From NCBI GenBank assembly GCA_944362765.1, contig CALVTP010000013.1, positions 1-39,449 of the forward strand: a stretch of DNA of 39,449 nt, read 5' to 3'. This DNA is from an uncultured Clostridia bacterium (GTDB lineage: Bacteria; Bacillota; Clostridia; Christensenellales; DTU072). Below the pieces are notes generated by a model that did not search any database, was not told the origin of the DNA, and saw only the letters and a program-made list of their open reading frames with translations. Positions within the stretch are counted from its first letter, which is position 1. Each line of letters opens with the position of its first letter. Positions 7,711 to 16,135 of this stretch are shown here, one piece after another. A program made the translations under genes and the position numbers.

Positions 7711-8067
7711 ATGAGTTTAGTGAAGTCATTGAAAACGGGAGCGGTTCCCGAGAAAAAGTCAAAAAAGTTGCCTCTTTCCGAGTATGACCGCTTTGCTATC
7801 TCCACAAGGCGGGTTTTAAAGAAAAACGAACCCGAATTTCTGAGCGCACCGCTAAGTTCTTCCGACGCCGAACGGGCGATAGAGCTTTTCCGCTCCGGTA
7901 AGTCGCTTATAATATCTCTTTCCGGACTCGGTAAAATTGACCACGCGAGGTTTTTGGATGTCATGAGCGGCGCCGTGGGAGCGCTTGGCGGGGCGGTGGT
8001 TTCTTTGAAAGAAGATCTCTATCTTTTTCTCGTAAGAAATGCCGATGTGGTCTGTCTTACCGATTGA
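7711..8067 (+). CDS. sepF: SepF-like cell-division protein
   Basis: The 118-residue product has the SepF core at about residues 45-115: a beta strand (KSLIISLSGLG), then ARFLDVMSGAVGALGG, then a strand ending in DLYLFLV. SepF polymerises into rings, binds FtsZ and tethers it to the membrane through an N-terminal amphipathic helix. The N-terminus here is short and basic, with a variable linker (about 10-45). Position after yggS matches the Bacillus ylmE-ylmF order, but ylmG, ylmH and divIVA, which often follow, are absent. No Shine-Dalgarno is visible before ATG (the preceding bases are AGAATAGTC). It starts 16 bases after the yggS stop and is probably co-transcribed. Confidence 0.8.
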   Translation: MSLVKSLKTGAVPEKKSKKLPLSEYDRFAISTRRVLKKNEPEFLSAPLSSSDAERAIELFRSGKSLIISLSGLGKIDHARFLDVMSGAVGALGGAVVSLKEDLYLFLVRNADVVCLTD

Positions 8068-8214
8068 CTTCTTTATTGTGTTTTTATCGACTTTATTCAT
8101 CAAAAAACCTACCTTTTTAATAATTATCGATTCTTCGGGAATATGCGATCTTTAACCTTTGACTATTCCGGCGATTGCATTATTTAATTATTCCGTATTA
8201 CAATGCTTTCGCGC

Positions 8215-8244
8215 TTGATATCCTTCGGAAGAGTGTAGTATAAT
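8215..8244 (+). promoter_or_regulatory. Sigma-A promoter abutting the lspA start codon
   Basis: TTGATA (8215-8220), an 18-base spacer, and a perfect TATAAT (8239-8244). ATG at 8251 is the seventh base after the -10 box, the expected transcription start. The preceding gap (8068-8214) is AT-rich with no gene seen. Confidence 0.75.
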
Positions 8245-8250
8245 GGAATC

Positions 8251-8814
8251 ATGAAAAATAAATTGCTCGGTAAATTTATTTATAAATCGCCGAAAATTAC
8301 CGTTTTAGTGTTGTTGACGGAAATTTTTTTCATCGGCGTTTATCTTGCGATAGATTTACTTACCAAACACTTTGTCTATATGCCTATCGCCGCGGGTGCC
8401 GACGATATCGTTATATGGGAAGGAGTATTGCGGCTGGTAGCCGTCGAGAATACCGGCGCCTCTTTCGGGATTTTTTCGGACGCGACAAAGGCTCTGACGA
8501 TAATTTCGGTAGTCGTCGTAGTCGTTCTGTTCGTTCTGATGCTCATTACGGTGAAGGAGCGTAACGGCTGGCTCAGGGCGGCGCTGATACTGATGATTGC
8601 GGGCGGTATCGGAAATCTTGTCGACAGGTTTGTCTTCGGGTACGTAAGGGATTGGATCTACTTCGAACTCATCGATTTTGCCGTGTTTAATCTTGCCGAT
8701 TCCGGATTGACGGTGGGGTGCGTTCTGTTGATAATTTACGTTATTTTTTGCTATCGTCCCGGAGATTCCAAGAAAAAATCCCTTCAAAAAGATTCTTCTT
8801 CGGAGCAAAGATAA
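8251..8814 (+). CDS. lspA: Lipoprotein signal peptidase (signal peptidase II)
   Basis: The 187-residue membrane protein has four predicted transmembrane segments. LspA motifs are present: the first helix ending in AIDLLTKHF, VENTGASFGIF, then GGIGNLVDRFVFGYVRDW with the catalytic aspartate D125, and FNLADS with the second catalytic aspartate. It is an aspartic protease that cleaves the signal peptide before the lipid-modified cysteine of prolipoproteins, so it would process the large lipoprotein encoded at 1797. It is slightly longer than usual because of an N-terminal extension of about 15 residues and a basic tail. Its promoter is so close that the mRNA may be leaderless. rluD follows immediately after its stop, the usual Firmicute order. 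Confidence 0.95.
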   Translation: MKNKLLGKFIYKSPKITVLVLLTEIFFIGVYLAIDLLTKHFVYMPIAAGADDIVIWEGVLRLVAVENTGASFGIFSDATKALTIISVVVVVVLFVLMLITVKERNGWLRAALILMIAGGIGNLVDRFVFGYVRDWIYFELIDFAVFNLADSGLTVGCVLLIIYVIFCYRPGDSKKKSLQKDSSSEQR

Positions 8815-9741
8815 ATGGCGCTTCATACCTGTATTTTCAAAGTTCCCGAGGAACGCAACGGCTCCAGGATAGACGTGTTTTTATCGGAAGCGCTCGGCGA
8901 ATGCACCCGTTCGAGAGTTCGGCTTTCGGTTATTGCGGGAGCCGTTCGCTGTGACGGCGAAACGATATTGAAGTGCGGTTATCATGTCAAGTCCGGCTCT
9001 CTGTTGGAGATAGACATCCGCGACGCCGAGCCGCTGACGGCTGAAGCCGAAGATATACCGCTGAATATCGTCTATCAGGACAAGGACATGGCGGTTATCA
9101 ACAAACCCGCAGGGATGGTGACTCATCCGGCTCCGGGCTCCGAAAAAGGCACTCTCGTCAACGCGCTTCTGTTCCATCTGAAAGATCTTTCCGGCATAAA
9201 CGGCGTACTGCGCCCCGGCATCGTTCACCGCCTCGATAAGAACACTTCGGGGCTTATCATGGTAGCAAAAAACGATACGGCACACCTCGATTTATCGCGA
9301 CAAATTGCCGAAAAAAGCGCAAAACGCTATTATATCGCACTGGTTGACGGCAACCTGAAAGAGGACGGCGGAGTTATCGAAGCTCCTCTTGGCAGAAATC
9401 CTTCCGACAGAAAAAAGATGGCTGTCGTGGAGGGCGGCGACGCGGCGAAGACGATGTATAAAGTAGTGGAGCGTTTCGGAAAGTATACCTTGGTGGCTTT
9501 CGAACTCTTTACCGGGAGGACGCACCAGATAAGGGTTCATTCGAGGTATATTCACCACCCGATTGTGGGAGATTCGACTTACGGCGGCTCCGACGAGTTC
9601 GGAGTGGGAAGGCAGCTGCTGCATGCGTACAGACTTACCGTGACGCTGCCTTCGACGGGAGAAAGGAAGAGTTTCTACTCTCCGATTCCGGAAGATTTCA
9701 GAGATGTTTTGAAAAAGATCCGCGCCCGAACTTTTTCCTGA
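8815..9741 (+). CDS. rluD: RluD/YlyB-family 23S rRNA pseudouridine synthase
   Basis: The 308-residue protein has an S4 RNA-binding domain at about residues 12-75 and an RluA-type pseudouridine synthase domain at about 85-295. The catalytic aspartate is D141 in HRLDKNTSGL, and the motif GRTHQIRVH lies near residue 240. RluD-type enzymes convert uridines in helix 69 of 23S rRNA to pseudouridine; which uridine is used cannot be told. The ATG directly follows the lspA stop TAA with no gap, with a GGAG-containing Shine-Dalgarno in the end of lspA, so translation is coupled. No convincing terminator was seen after it. Confidence 0.9.
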   Translation: MALHTCIFKVPEERNGSRIDVFLSEALGECTRSRVRLSVIAGAVRCDGETILKCGYHVKSGSLLEIDIRDAEPLTAEAEDIPLNIVYQDKDMAVINKPAGMVTHPAPGSEKGTLVNALLFHLKDLSGINGVLRPGIVHRLDKNTSGLIMVAKNDTAHLDLSRQIAEKSAKRYYIALVDGNLKEDGGVIEAPLGRNPSDRKKMAVVEGGDAAKTMYKVVERFGKYTLVAFELFTGRTHQIRVHSRYIHHPIVGDSTYGGSDEFGVGRQLLHAYRLTVTLPSTGERKSFYSPIPEDFRDVLKKIRARTFS

Positions 9742-9795
9742 ACCGGACAATAAAAGAAAAGATTTGATTCTACGGGCGTTTTTGCGATAAATCGC

Positions 9796-9824
9796 TTGCG
9801 TTATAGTATTTTATGTGATAATAT
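9796..9824 (+). promoter_or_regulatory. Probable promoter of the rimP-nusA-infB operon
   Basis: TTGCGT (9796-9801), 17 bases, and TAATAT (9819-9824). An overlapping extended -10 (TGT followed by GATAAT, 9814-9822) could serve instead. Either gives a leader of about 65 bases before rimP that holds the hairpin at 9850-9876. Confidence 0.5.
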
Positions 9825-9849
9825 TATTATGCTTTATAGTAGAAATACT

Positions 9850-9876
9850 AAAGAGTGGCGGAAAATGCCACTCTTT
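9850..9876 (+). promoter_or_regulatory. Leader hairpin before rimP; weak intrinsic or NusA-dependent terminator candidate
   Basis: AAAGAGTGGC (9850-9859) pairs perfectly over 10 bases with GCCACTCTTT (9867-9876), loop GGAAAAT. The 3' side ends in TTTG rather than a long T run, as expected of a weak terminator. In Bacillus subtilis NusA is reported to limit its own operon by NusA-stimulated termination in the leader; position and form here fit such feedback, which remains an inference. Confidence 0.6.
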
Positions 9877-9894
9877 GTTAGGTAGAGAGGTAAA

Positions 9895-10395
9895 ATGCTG
9901 TACTCCGAAACGGTGAAGGAACGCGCCGAACAATTGATTGGCGAAGTCATCATGCCGATGGGCTATGAGCTTGTCGAGGTCACCTATACCACCGGAAAAG
10001 AAAACGTGCTGACCGCTTTCATTTATAAAAAAGGCGGGGTGACGTTGGACGACTGCGTGGCGGTAAACGACGCTTTGGAAGCTCCGCTGGAACTCAACGA
10101 CATTACCGACGGCAGGGCGTATACTTTGAATATTTCCTCCCCGGGGCTGGACAGACCGGTCGTGACGGAGAAGGACTTCCTGCGCTCTCATGGAGAAATT
10201 TTGGAGGCGGTTCTCTTAAAACCTATCGGAAAACAGAAAAAAGTGGTCGGTGCGCTGGTGTCCTGGAACGATGATGAAGTCGTTTTAGCGGGCGACGACG
10301 GCGAACAGACGGTGGAGCGGGTCAATATAAAAGTGCTCCGTCCCTTTGTAGACCTGAAGAGCGCCGGCAGAATCAAATTCGACGAAAAACAATAA
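9895..10395 (+). CDS. rimP: Ribosome maturation factor RimP
   Basis: The 166-residue protein has the two RimP domains: an N-terminal alpha/beta domain (about 5-85) with GYELVEVTY, and a C-terminal Sm-like beta barrel (about 90-160). The family signature ISSPGLDRP is at about residues 81-89. RimP binds the 30S subunit and is needed for its maturation. The ribosome-binding site is AGAGG, four to five bases before ATG. It opens the conserved rimP-nusA-infB operon, 58 bases before nusA, and lies behind the leader hairpin at 9850-9876. Confidence 0.95.
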   Translation: MLYSETVKERAEQLIGEVIMPMGYELVEVTYTTGKENVLTAFIYKKGGVTLDDCVAVNDALEAPLELNDITDGRAYTLNISSPGLDRPVVTEKDFLRSHGEILEAVLLKPIGKQKKVVGALVSWNDDEVVLAGDDGEQTVERVNIKVLRPFVDLKSAGRIKFDEKQ

Positions 10396-10453
10396 AAACG
10401 CTTGAAAAAGCGGACAACTAAATAAAAATACAACTTAATAGGAGAACACAACA

Positions 10454-11560
10454 ATGCAAAATCGCGAGCTGTTCATGGCATTAGACCAGATCGAGAACGA
10501 GTACAAAATCGATAAGAATCAACTTATCGCCTCTTTGGAAGCGGGACTTGCTTCGGCTTTCAAGAAGGAATCGGGAGAAAGCCGCTCGGTGGCGGTCAGA
10601 ATGAACCCCGAAAACTATACGATAGAGTTTTTTGCCTATCAAACCGTCGTAGAAGGAGAACCCGAGGACGATAACCAGCTTTCTTTGGAAGAAGCAAGGG
10701 ATATCAAACCCGACGCCAAGGTCGGCGATCTTGTCGGAGAAGTCGTCTCTCCCGACGACCTGTCGAGAATCGCGGCGCAGACCGCAAAGCAGGTCATTAC
10801 TCAACGCCTCAACGACGCCAAACGTGAACAGGCTATGAGCGAAATGAACGAAAAAGAAGGCGAACTGATGCAGGCGGTCGTAAGACGTGTCGAACCGAAC
10901 GGCACCGTTTCCGTTGAAATCGTCGGCACGCAGATGGAAGGCGTGCTGCCTTCGGGCGAGCAGGTACGCGGCGAACAGCTCCACGTAGGTGACAAAATCA
11001 AAGTGTATATCAAAAAAATCAGAACCGATTCGAGAGGCACTTCCCGCGTCATGGTGTCGCGTTCCGCGGCGGGCTTTGTCAGAAAGCTGTTCGAAATCGA
11101 GGTGCCCGAAGTGCGTTCGGGACTGGTCAAAATCAAGAGTATCGTTCGCGAAGCGGGTCAAAGAACCAAACTCGCCGTCTATTCGGACGATCCCAACATC
11201 GACTCCATCGGCTCCTGCATAGGTCCGAAAGGGAGCAGGGTGAACGCCATCATCAACGAGCTCAACGGTGAAAAGGTCGACGTCATACTTTATTCGTCGA
11301 ACGCTTCGGAATTTATCGTCCGCGCGCTCTCTCCCGCGAAAGTATTGATGGTGCAGCTGAACGAGACCGAGCAGACCGCCCGCGTCGTCGTCCCCGACGA
11401 CAAATTGTCGCTGGCTATCGGAAGAGGGGGGCTTAACGCAAAACTCGCCGCCCGTCTGACCGGCTATAAAATCGACGTCAAACCTTATACGGAGGTTATC
11501 GCAGCTCTTTCGGACGACGAGGACGCCGAATCGACATCGGAAGAGCCCGACGCCGAATAA
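10454..11560 (+). CDS. nusA: Transcription termination/antitermination factor NusA
   Basis: The 368-residue protein shows the usual order: an N-terminal RNA-polymerase-binding domain (about 1-125), an S1 domain (about 132-200), then KH1 and KH2 domains (about 205-345) with the motif IGPKGSRVN and a later IGRGGLNAKLA. It ends in an acidic tail (DDEDAE and EEPDAE). Length matches Firmicute NusA, which lacks the extra C-terminal repeats of proteobacteria. NusA binds RNA polymerase and modulates pausing, termination and antitermination. The ribosome-binding site is AGGAGA. The stop TAA overlaps the ATG of ylxR by one base, so translation is coupled. Confidence 0.96.
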   Translation: MQNRELFMALDQIENEYKIDKNQLIASLEAGLASAFKKESGESRSVAVRMNPENYTIEFFAYQTVVEGEPEDDNQLSLEEARDIKPDAKVGDLVGEVVSPDDLSRIAAQTAKQVITQRLNDAKREQAMSEMNEKEGELMQAVVRRVEPNGTVSVEIVGTQMEGVLPSGEQVRGEQLHVGDKIKVYIKKIRTDSRGTSRVMVSRSAAGFVRKLFEIEVPEVRSGLVKIKSIVREAGQRTKLAVYSDDPNIDSIGSCIGPKGSRVNAIINELNGEKVDVILYSSNASEFIVRALSPAKVLMVQLNETEQTARVVVPDDKLSLAIGRGGLNAKLAARLTGYKIDVKPYTEVIAALSDDEDAESTSEEPDAE

Positions 11561-11823
11561 TGCATACACCCGTAAGAATGTGCGCCGCTTGCAGAAAGCG
11601 GCTTCCGAAAGAAGAACTTATCCGCATTGTCTTCACGGACGAAGGCGTGCTGATAGATCCGCTCGGTAAACTTCCGGGAAGAGGCGCATATTTATGTAAG
11701 GATGTAAAATGTATCGATAAGTGCGCAAAGAAAGGCGCGCTTGTCCGCAGCTTAAAAAGGGATATACCGGCAGAGTTTTATGAAACGCTCAGAACTTACG
11801 CAAGCGGAGAGAAACAAGCTTAA
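11560..11823 (+). CDS. ylxR: YlxR (RNase P modulator RnpM) family protein
   Basis: The 87-residue basic protein starts with the family signature MCAACRKRLPKEELIRIV and continues through LPGRGAYLC. YlxR is a small nucleic-acid-binding protein always found between nusA and ylxQ or infB; in Bacillus it was described as binding RNase P RNA (RnpM). The two cysteines near the N-terminus and a later K-C-I-D-K-C stretch suggest a possible metal site, but this is not certain. It overlaps nusA by one base and its 3' end overlaps the next gene by 44 bases. Confidence 0.9.
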   Translation: MHTPVRMCAACRKRLPKEELIRIVFTDEGVLIDPLGKLPGRGAYLCKDVKCIDKCAKKGALVRSLKRDIPAEFYETLRTYASGEKQA

Positions 11824-12094
11824 AGGCTATTTGGGGTTCGCTTTACGTAAGCGCGCTTATGTCTTCGGAGTGGACGACGTCCTGAACGAAGATAAAGTCG
11901 GGGTGGTTGTTTCGGATAAAGAGCTTTCGGAAAACTCCAAAAGCAAACTCCGGAACAAACTCCGCGACACCGAAGCGTTCGAACTCGATAACGTCGGCGA
12001 ACTCGTTGGAAACTCACGGGTAAAAGTCGTCGGCGTCACGGACGGATCCCTTTCCGAGGCTATAATCAACACGCTAACGAAACAACTGAAATAG
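11780..12094 (+). CDS. ylxQ: YlxQ (L7Ae-family ribosomal/K-turn-binding protein)
   Basis: The 104-residue protein belongs to the L7Ae/L30e/S12e fold: KLKGYLGFALRKRAYVFG forms the first helix and GVVVSDKELSENS matches the L7Ae strand and helix; the C-terminal helix carries EAIINTLTKQ. YlxQ binds K-turn RNA. The chosen ATG lies inside ylxR, an overlap of 44 bases. The only nearby alternative, TTG at 11831 behind AAAGG, would cut away the first helix, so ATG at 11780 is preferred. The overlap suggests translational coupling. Confidence 0.82.
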   Translation: MKRSELTQAERNKLKGYLGFALRKRAYVFGVDDVLNEDKVGVVVSDKELSENSKSKLRNKLRDTEAFELDNVGELVGNSRVKVVGVTDGSLSEAIINTLTKQLK

Positions 12095-12103
12095 AGGATG
12101 GAT

Positions 12104-14773
12104 ATGCCCCAAACAACAGGAAACGAACCAAATTCCGGCATCAAGAACTTACCTGCTTTTATCGAAGCGAAGCGCGGCGACATTGCTAAGTCTGTCGCTT
12201 TTCAGCGTGCCGCAATAGAAAAAGCCAAGGCTAAACTGGAAGCCCGCAAGGCGGAGCTGGTAAAACTGCTCGAAGAAGAGGAATTAAGACTCCGTAAGGT
12301 CGAAAAGGAGTCCTCCGCGACAGTCGCCGAACCCGAAACCGTGGAAGCTCATATAGCGGAGGAACCCGTAGCGGAAACAAAGTCCGCTTCCGAACCCGAA
12401 GAGACGTCTCTTCCCGCGGTTGAAGAAAGTGCGCCCGCCGAAGAGGTTTCAGCGGAAACGGAGCTTCCCGAAAAAGAGGTGAAGGTTCCTTCAAAGGACG
12501 CTTCCTCGGTTAAGGAGGAGCCAAAAAAACAACCGGCTTCGGGTGAGAAAACCGATAAGGAGAAAACCGACGTCTCCAAGCAGCGCCTCGCGGCACAATC
12601 CGCCGCAGAGTCGATGATAATCTCAAAGCCCAAAAAACCGGTTATAAAGCCTGTCATCAAAACATACATTCCTCCGATAGAGGAACCGCGCGGCTCGCGC
12701 TACTCCCGCGACAGAAACGGTAAAGGCACCGTCAAAGGGAAAGCCGAAACTTCCGCCGATATTTTAAGACGGGTCTCCGCGCTCGAAAAGATGACTTCCG
12801 CCCAGACTCAGCCCGGTAAGGACAAAAAGAAGGGCGTCGTCGAACGCAACGACGAAAAGGTCAAAACCAACAGAAAAGCCATGACCAAAAAAGGCTACGC
12901 CGATGACGGAGCCGTCGTCGAATACGACGAAATGGGCGAAATCAAAAAGATCCGCACCAGAAGAACGGGCGCTCAAAAGAAGGAGTTTTCGCTTTCCCAG
13001 GAAGCGCAGGTCATAGATCACGCCGTTTTTACGCGCGAGCAGTTCACAGTCAAGGAGCTTGCCGAAAAAATCGGTAAGACGGGCTCCGAGATCATCAAAC
13101 GTCTCTTCCAATTGGATATCATGAAGACGATAAACGACAATATCGACTTCGAGACGGCGGAACTTGTGGCAGCCGACTTTGGCGTTTCAATCGAGCTTCA
13201 AAAAGAGGAAACCAGCGAAGAAAAACTCATTTCCTACTTCGAAAACGAGTCGGAGGACGATCCCTCCCTTATGAAGCCGCGCCCGCCGATCGTCACCATC
13301 ATGGGTCACGTCGACCACGGCAAGACTTCCATACTCGACTATATCAAAAAATCCAATGTCGCGGCAGGTGAAGCGGGCGGTATAACGCAGCACATCTCGG
13401 CGTACACCACCGAAGTGCGCGGCAAACAGATTTGCTTCCTCGACACCCCCGGGCACGCGGCGTTTACCGCGATGCGCGCCAGAGGAGCAGACGTCACCGA
13501 CATCGTTGTCATCGTCGTAGCCGCCGACGACGGCGTCATGCCGCAGACGATAGAGGTCATAAACCACTGTAAGGCGGCGGGCGTCAAAATGGTGGTTGCC
13601 ATCAACAAAATCGACAAGACCGGCGCCGATCCCGACAGGGTTTTAAGCGAGCTTGCCGCACAGGAAATCGTTCCCGAGGAATGGGGCGGCGACGTTCCGT
13701 GCGTCAGAGTCAGTGCCAAGACCGGCGAAAATATCGATCTCCTTCTCGAAAACATCATGCTCGTTGCGGAAATGATGGATCTGAAAGCCAATCCCGACAG
13801 AAAGGCAAGAGGTACCGTTATCGAAGCCCGGCTCGACAAAGGTAAGGGTCCCATCGCCGTTGTGTTGGTGCAGAACGGCACCCTGAAAGTGGGCGATCAC
13901 ATCGTTGCGGGCACCGTTATCGGTAAGGTTCGCGCAATGCAGGACGAAAAGGGCAAGCTGGTCAAAAAAGCGCTTCCCTCAACCGCGGTTGCCATTCTGG
14001 GGCTTGACGACGTTCCCGAATCGGGCGATCAGCTTCTCGCGGTCGACGATGAGAAACTGTTGAAATCCGTCGTCGCAGACCGTATCGCAAAGGAAAAAGA
14101 AAAGAAGCTTCAAAGCGGACGAATTACGTTGGACGACGTCTTCCGCGGCATCGAAGAAGGGAAATTAAAAGACCTCAACATCATCATAAAAGCCGACGTC
14201 CAGGGCTCAGTGGAGGCGTTGAAGCAAAGTCTTTTAGAGCTTTCAACGGACGAAGTTCGCGTCAGGATTCCGCACGCGATGGTGGGAGCCATAAACGAAT
14301 CCGACGTCGTCCTTGCTGATTCGATAAACGCAGTTATTATCGGTTTCAACGTCCGTCCGATAGCGGGAGCAAAAGCGCTTGCCGAGTCCAAAAACGTTGA
14401 AATACGTCTCTACCGCGTCATATACGACGCTATCGACGAAGTGACCAACGCTATAAAAGGACTTTCCGCTCCGAAGTACAAAGAAGAGTACCTCGGCAAA
14501 GCCGAAGTCAGAGTCATCTACAAAATCAGCGGCGTCGGTACGATTGCCGGCTGTATGGTTCTGGACGGAAAAATCGTCAAAAACGCAAAAGTGCGCTTAA
14601 TCAGAGACAATATTGTTGTGGCAGATACGGCAATCGATTCCTTGAAACGCATGAAGGACAACGTCAAAGAAGTGGTACAAGGCTATGAATGCGGTATCGG
14701 CTTATTGAACTGCTCCGACATCAAGGAAGGGGACATCATTGAATCCTTCGAGGTCGTCGAGGATCGCTCGTAA
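12104..14773 (+). CDS. infB: Translation initiation factor IF-2
   Basis: The 889-residue GTPase brings initiator tRNA to the 30S subunit. The N-terminal 270 residues or so are low-complexity and rich in Glu, Ala, Lys and Pro, as in many bacterial IF-2s. The IF2-N subdomain lies around residues 305-355. The G domain begins near 395: G1 GHVDHGKTS (from G401), G3 DTPGH and G4 NKID. Domains II to IV follow to the end. The first ATG of the open frame is at 12098, but AGAGG at 12093-12097 directly abuts it and lies six bases before the next ATG at 12104, so that one is used here. It starts nine bases after ylxQ. Confidence 0.96.
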   Translation: MPQTTGNEPNSGIKNLPAFIEAKRGDIAKSVAFQRAAIEKAKAKLEARKAELVKLLEEEELRLRKVEKESSATVAEPETVEAHIAEEPVAETKSASEPEETSLPAVEESAPAEEVSAETELPEKEVKVPSKDASSVKEEPKKQPASGEKTDKEKTDVSKQRLAAQSAAESMIISKPKKPVIKPVIKTYIPPIEEPRGSRYSRDRNGKGTVKGKAETSADILRRVSALEKMTSAQTQPGKDKKKGVVERNDEKVKTNRKAMTKKGYADDGAVVEYDEMGEIKKIRTRRTGAQKKEFSLSQEAQVIDHAVFTREQFTVKELAEKIGKTGSEIIKRLFQLDIMKTINDNIDFETAELVAADFGVSIELQKEETSEEKLISYFENESEDDPSLMKPRPPIVTIMGHVDHGKTSILDYIKKSNVAAGEAGGITQHISAYTTEVRGKQICFLDTPGHAAFTAMRARGADVTDIVVIVVAADDGVMPQTIEVINHCKAAGVKMVVAINKIDKTGADPDRVLSELAAQEIVPEEWGGDVPCVRVSAKTGENIDLLLENIMLVAEMMDLKANPDRKARGTVIEARLDKGKGPIAVVLVQNGTLKVGDHIVAGTVIGKVRAMQDEKGKLVKKALPSTAVAILGLDDVPESGDQLLAVDDEKLLKSVVADRIAKEKEKKLQSGRITLDDVFRGIEEGKLKDLNIIIKADVQGSVEALKQSLLELSTDEVRVRIPHAMVGAINESDVVLADSINAVIIGFNVRPIAGAKALAESKNVEIRLYRVIYDAIDEVTNAIKGLSAPKYKEEYLGKAEVRVIYKISGVGTIAGCMVLDGKIVKNAKVRLIRDNIVVADTAIDSLKRMKDNVKEVVQGYECGIGLLNCSDIKEGDIIESFEVVEDRS

Positions 14774-14784
14774 CGGTTGGAAAC

Positions 14785-15135
14785 ATGAAGATAGAACGCG
14801 TCAATTCCGAATTGAGAAAGCTTTTGTCGGAAGTCATCTCCGAGGAAATTAAGGATCCCCGCGTCTCCGAATGCGATATGCTGAGCATCATGGACGTCGA
14901 CACCTCCTCCGATCTCGGTGTGGCGTTGGTGTTCGTTTCGGTCATGGGCGGAGACCCCGAAGCGGTAATCGAAGGGCTGAACGCAGCCAAAGGATACATC
15001 AGAAACGCGCTGTTCAAACGAATGAAGGTGCGCACGGTGCCTGAATTAAAGTTTGTGTTGGATACCAGTGTCGATTACGGCTTCAAAATAGACAAGATCC
15101 TTCAAAAGCTCAAAAAAGACGAGGAGAGCATGTAA
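14785..15135 (+). CDS. rbfA: Ribosome-binding factor A
   Basis: The 116-residue KH-like protein begins with the RbfA pattern R-V-N-S-E-L and continues EISEEIKDPRVSE, ending in LKFVLDTSVDYG with a C-terminal helix (IDKILQKLKK). RbfA binds the 30S subunit and helps the 5' end of 16S rRNA mature, acting with RimP from the same operon. It starts 11 bases after infB with a weak ribosome-binding site (TTGGA). The nrnA gene begins on the base after its stop. Confidence 0.93.
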   Translation: MKIERVNSELRKLLSEVISEEIKDPRVSECDMLSIMDVDTSSDLGVALVFVSVMGGDPEAVIEGLNAAKGYIRNALFKRMKVRTVPELKFVLDTSVDYGFKIDKILQKLKKDEESM

Positions 15136-16113
15136 ATGTACGAAGCTTTGTCCGCAGCAATCCATTCTGCCGATAAAGTGGCGATTTTTACCCACGTCCG
15201 ACCCGACGGCGACGCCATAGGAAGTGCGCTTGCCACCAAACGCTACCTTGAAAATCTCGGAAAACGCGCCGATATTTTCGTCGAAAACGAGGCTGAACTC
15301 AGAAAACAGTTCGCCATTCTTCCCGGTTTTTCGGAGATAGGAAAGTGTCGCTTCCGCCGCTACGATTTGGGAATAGCGCTGGACACCGCAACCCCCGCAA
15401 GGCTCGGCATGAAGTGTCAGGGACTCTACTTCGGGCGCTCGGCGGAACACGCCGTCATCGATCATCACTACTCCTCCGAGGACTTCGGCGAAATTATAGT
15501 AAGGGAGCCCGGTGCCGCTGCCACCGCAGAAATTCTCTACTGCATTTTTACGGAGCATGACGCTGCGGCTATCGATCGCGACGTAGCGAGCGCGCTGTTT
15601 GCGGGGATAGTGACCGATTCCGGCGCGCTGAGCTTTTCAAATACCACAGAAAGGACGTTAAATATTGCTTCAAAACTTGCCGCATACGGCGTAGACCGCT
15701 ATTCTATCATACAAAAGCTGATCAAGGAAGAACGCCGCGAAGTGTTCGCATTAAAATTGAGAGTGCTTTCGCGCGCCGAGTTTTTGGCAGACGGCAAGTG
15801 CGGTCTGATAGTCTTTAAAAGGAGCGATTTCGAGGCAACCGGCACCACGGATCTCGACACGGAAGGACTCATCAACAATATTGTCAACATCGAGGACGTA
15901 AAGCTTGCCGTCGCAGCCTCGGAGAGAGAAGATATGAACTCATATCAGGTCTCCGTCCGCGCCAAAGACGGTATAAACGCCGCCGCTTTTGCCGAAAAGT
16001 TCGGTGGTGGCGGGCATGTTTGTGCCAGCGGCTTGCGGCTTTTGAAGGGCGGAGAAGAAGGGCTTAATGAGCTTCGGGACGCCGTCGTTGATTTTTTGAA
16101 AGAGTCGCGGTAA
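15136..16113 (+). CDS. nrnA: DHH-family phosphoesterase, NrnA-like (oligoribonuclease / pAp phosphatase)
   Basis: The 325-residue protein has a DHH domain with HVRPDGDAIGS near the N-terminus, the signature D109-H110-H111 in VIDHHYS, and GIVTDSGALSF; the C-terminal DHHA1 domain carries FGGGGHVCASG. NrnA degrades nanoRNAs and dephosphorylates pAp, using two manganese or similar metal ions. In Firmicutes it regularly sits between rbfA and truB. It starts immediately after rbfA (TAA then ATG), with GGAG inside the end of rbfA serving as its ribosome-binding site, so the two are translationally linked. All visible metal-binding motifs are intact. Confidence 0.92.
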   Translation: MYEALSAAIHSADKVAIFTHVRPDGDAIGSALATKRYLENLGKRADIFVENEAELRKQFAILPGFSEIGKCRFRRYDLGIALDTATPARLGMKCQGLYFGRSAEHAVIDHHYSSEDFGEIIVREPGAAATAEILYCIFTEHDAAAIDRDVASALFAGIVTDSGALSFSNTTERTLNIASKLAAYGVDRYSIIQKLIKEERREVFALKLRVLSRAEFLADGKCGLIVFKRSDFEATGTTDLDTEGLINNIVNIEDVKLAVAASEREDMNSYQVSVRAKDGINAAAFAEKFGGGGHVCASGLRLLKGGEEGLNELRDAVVDFLKESR

Positions 16114-16135
16114 TTCTTTCGGGGATAGCTCAGAG

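Noticed and set aside
10481..11569. A 362-codon open frame on the minus strand opposite nusA
   Set aside because: It is a shadow of nusA codons: no ribosome-binding site and no recognisable domain.
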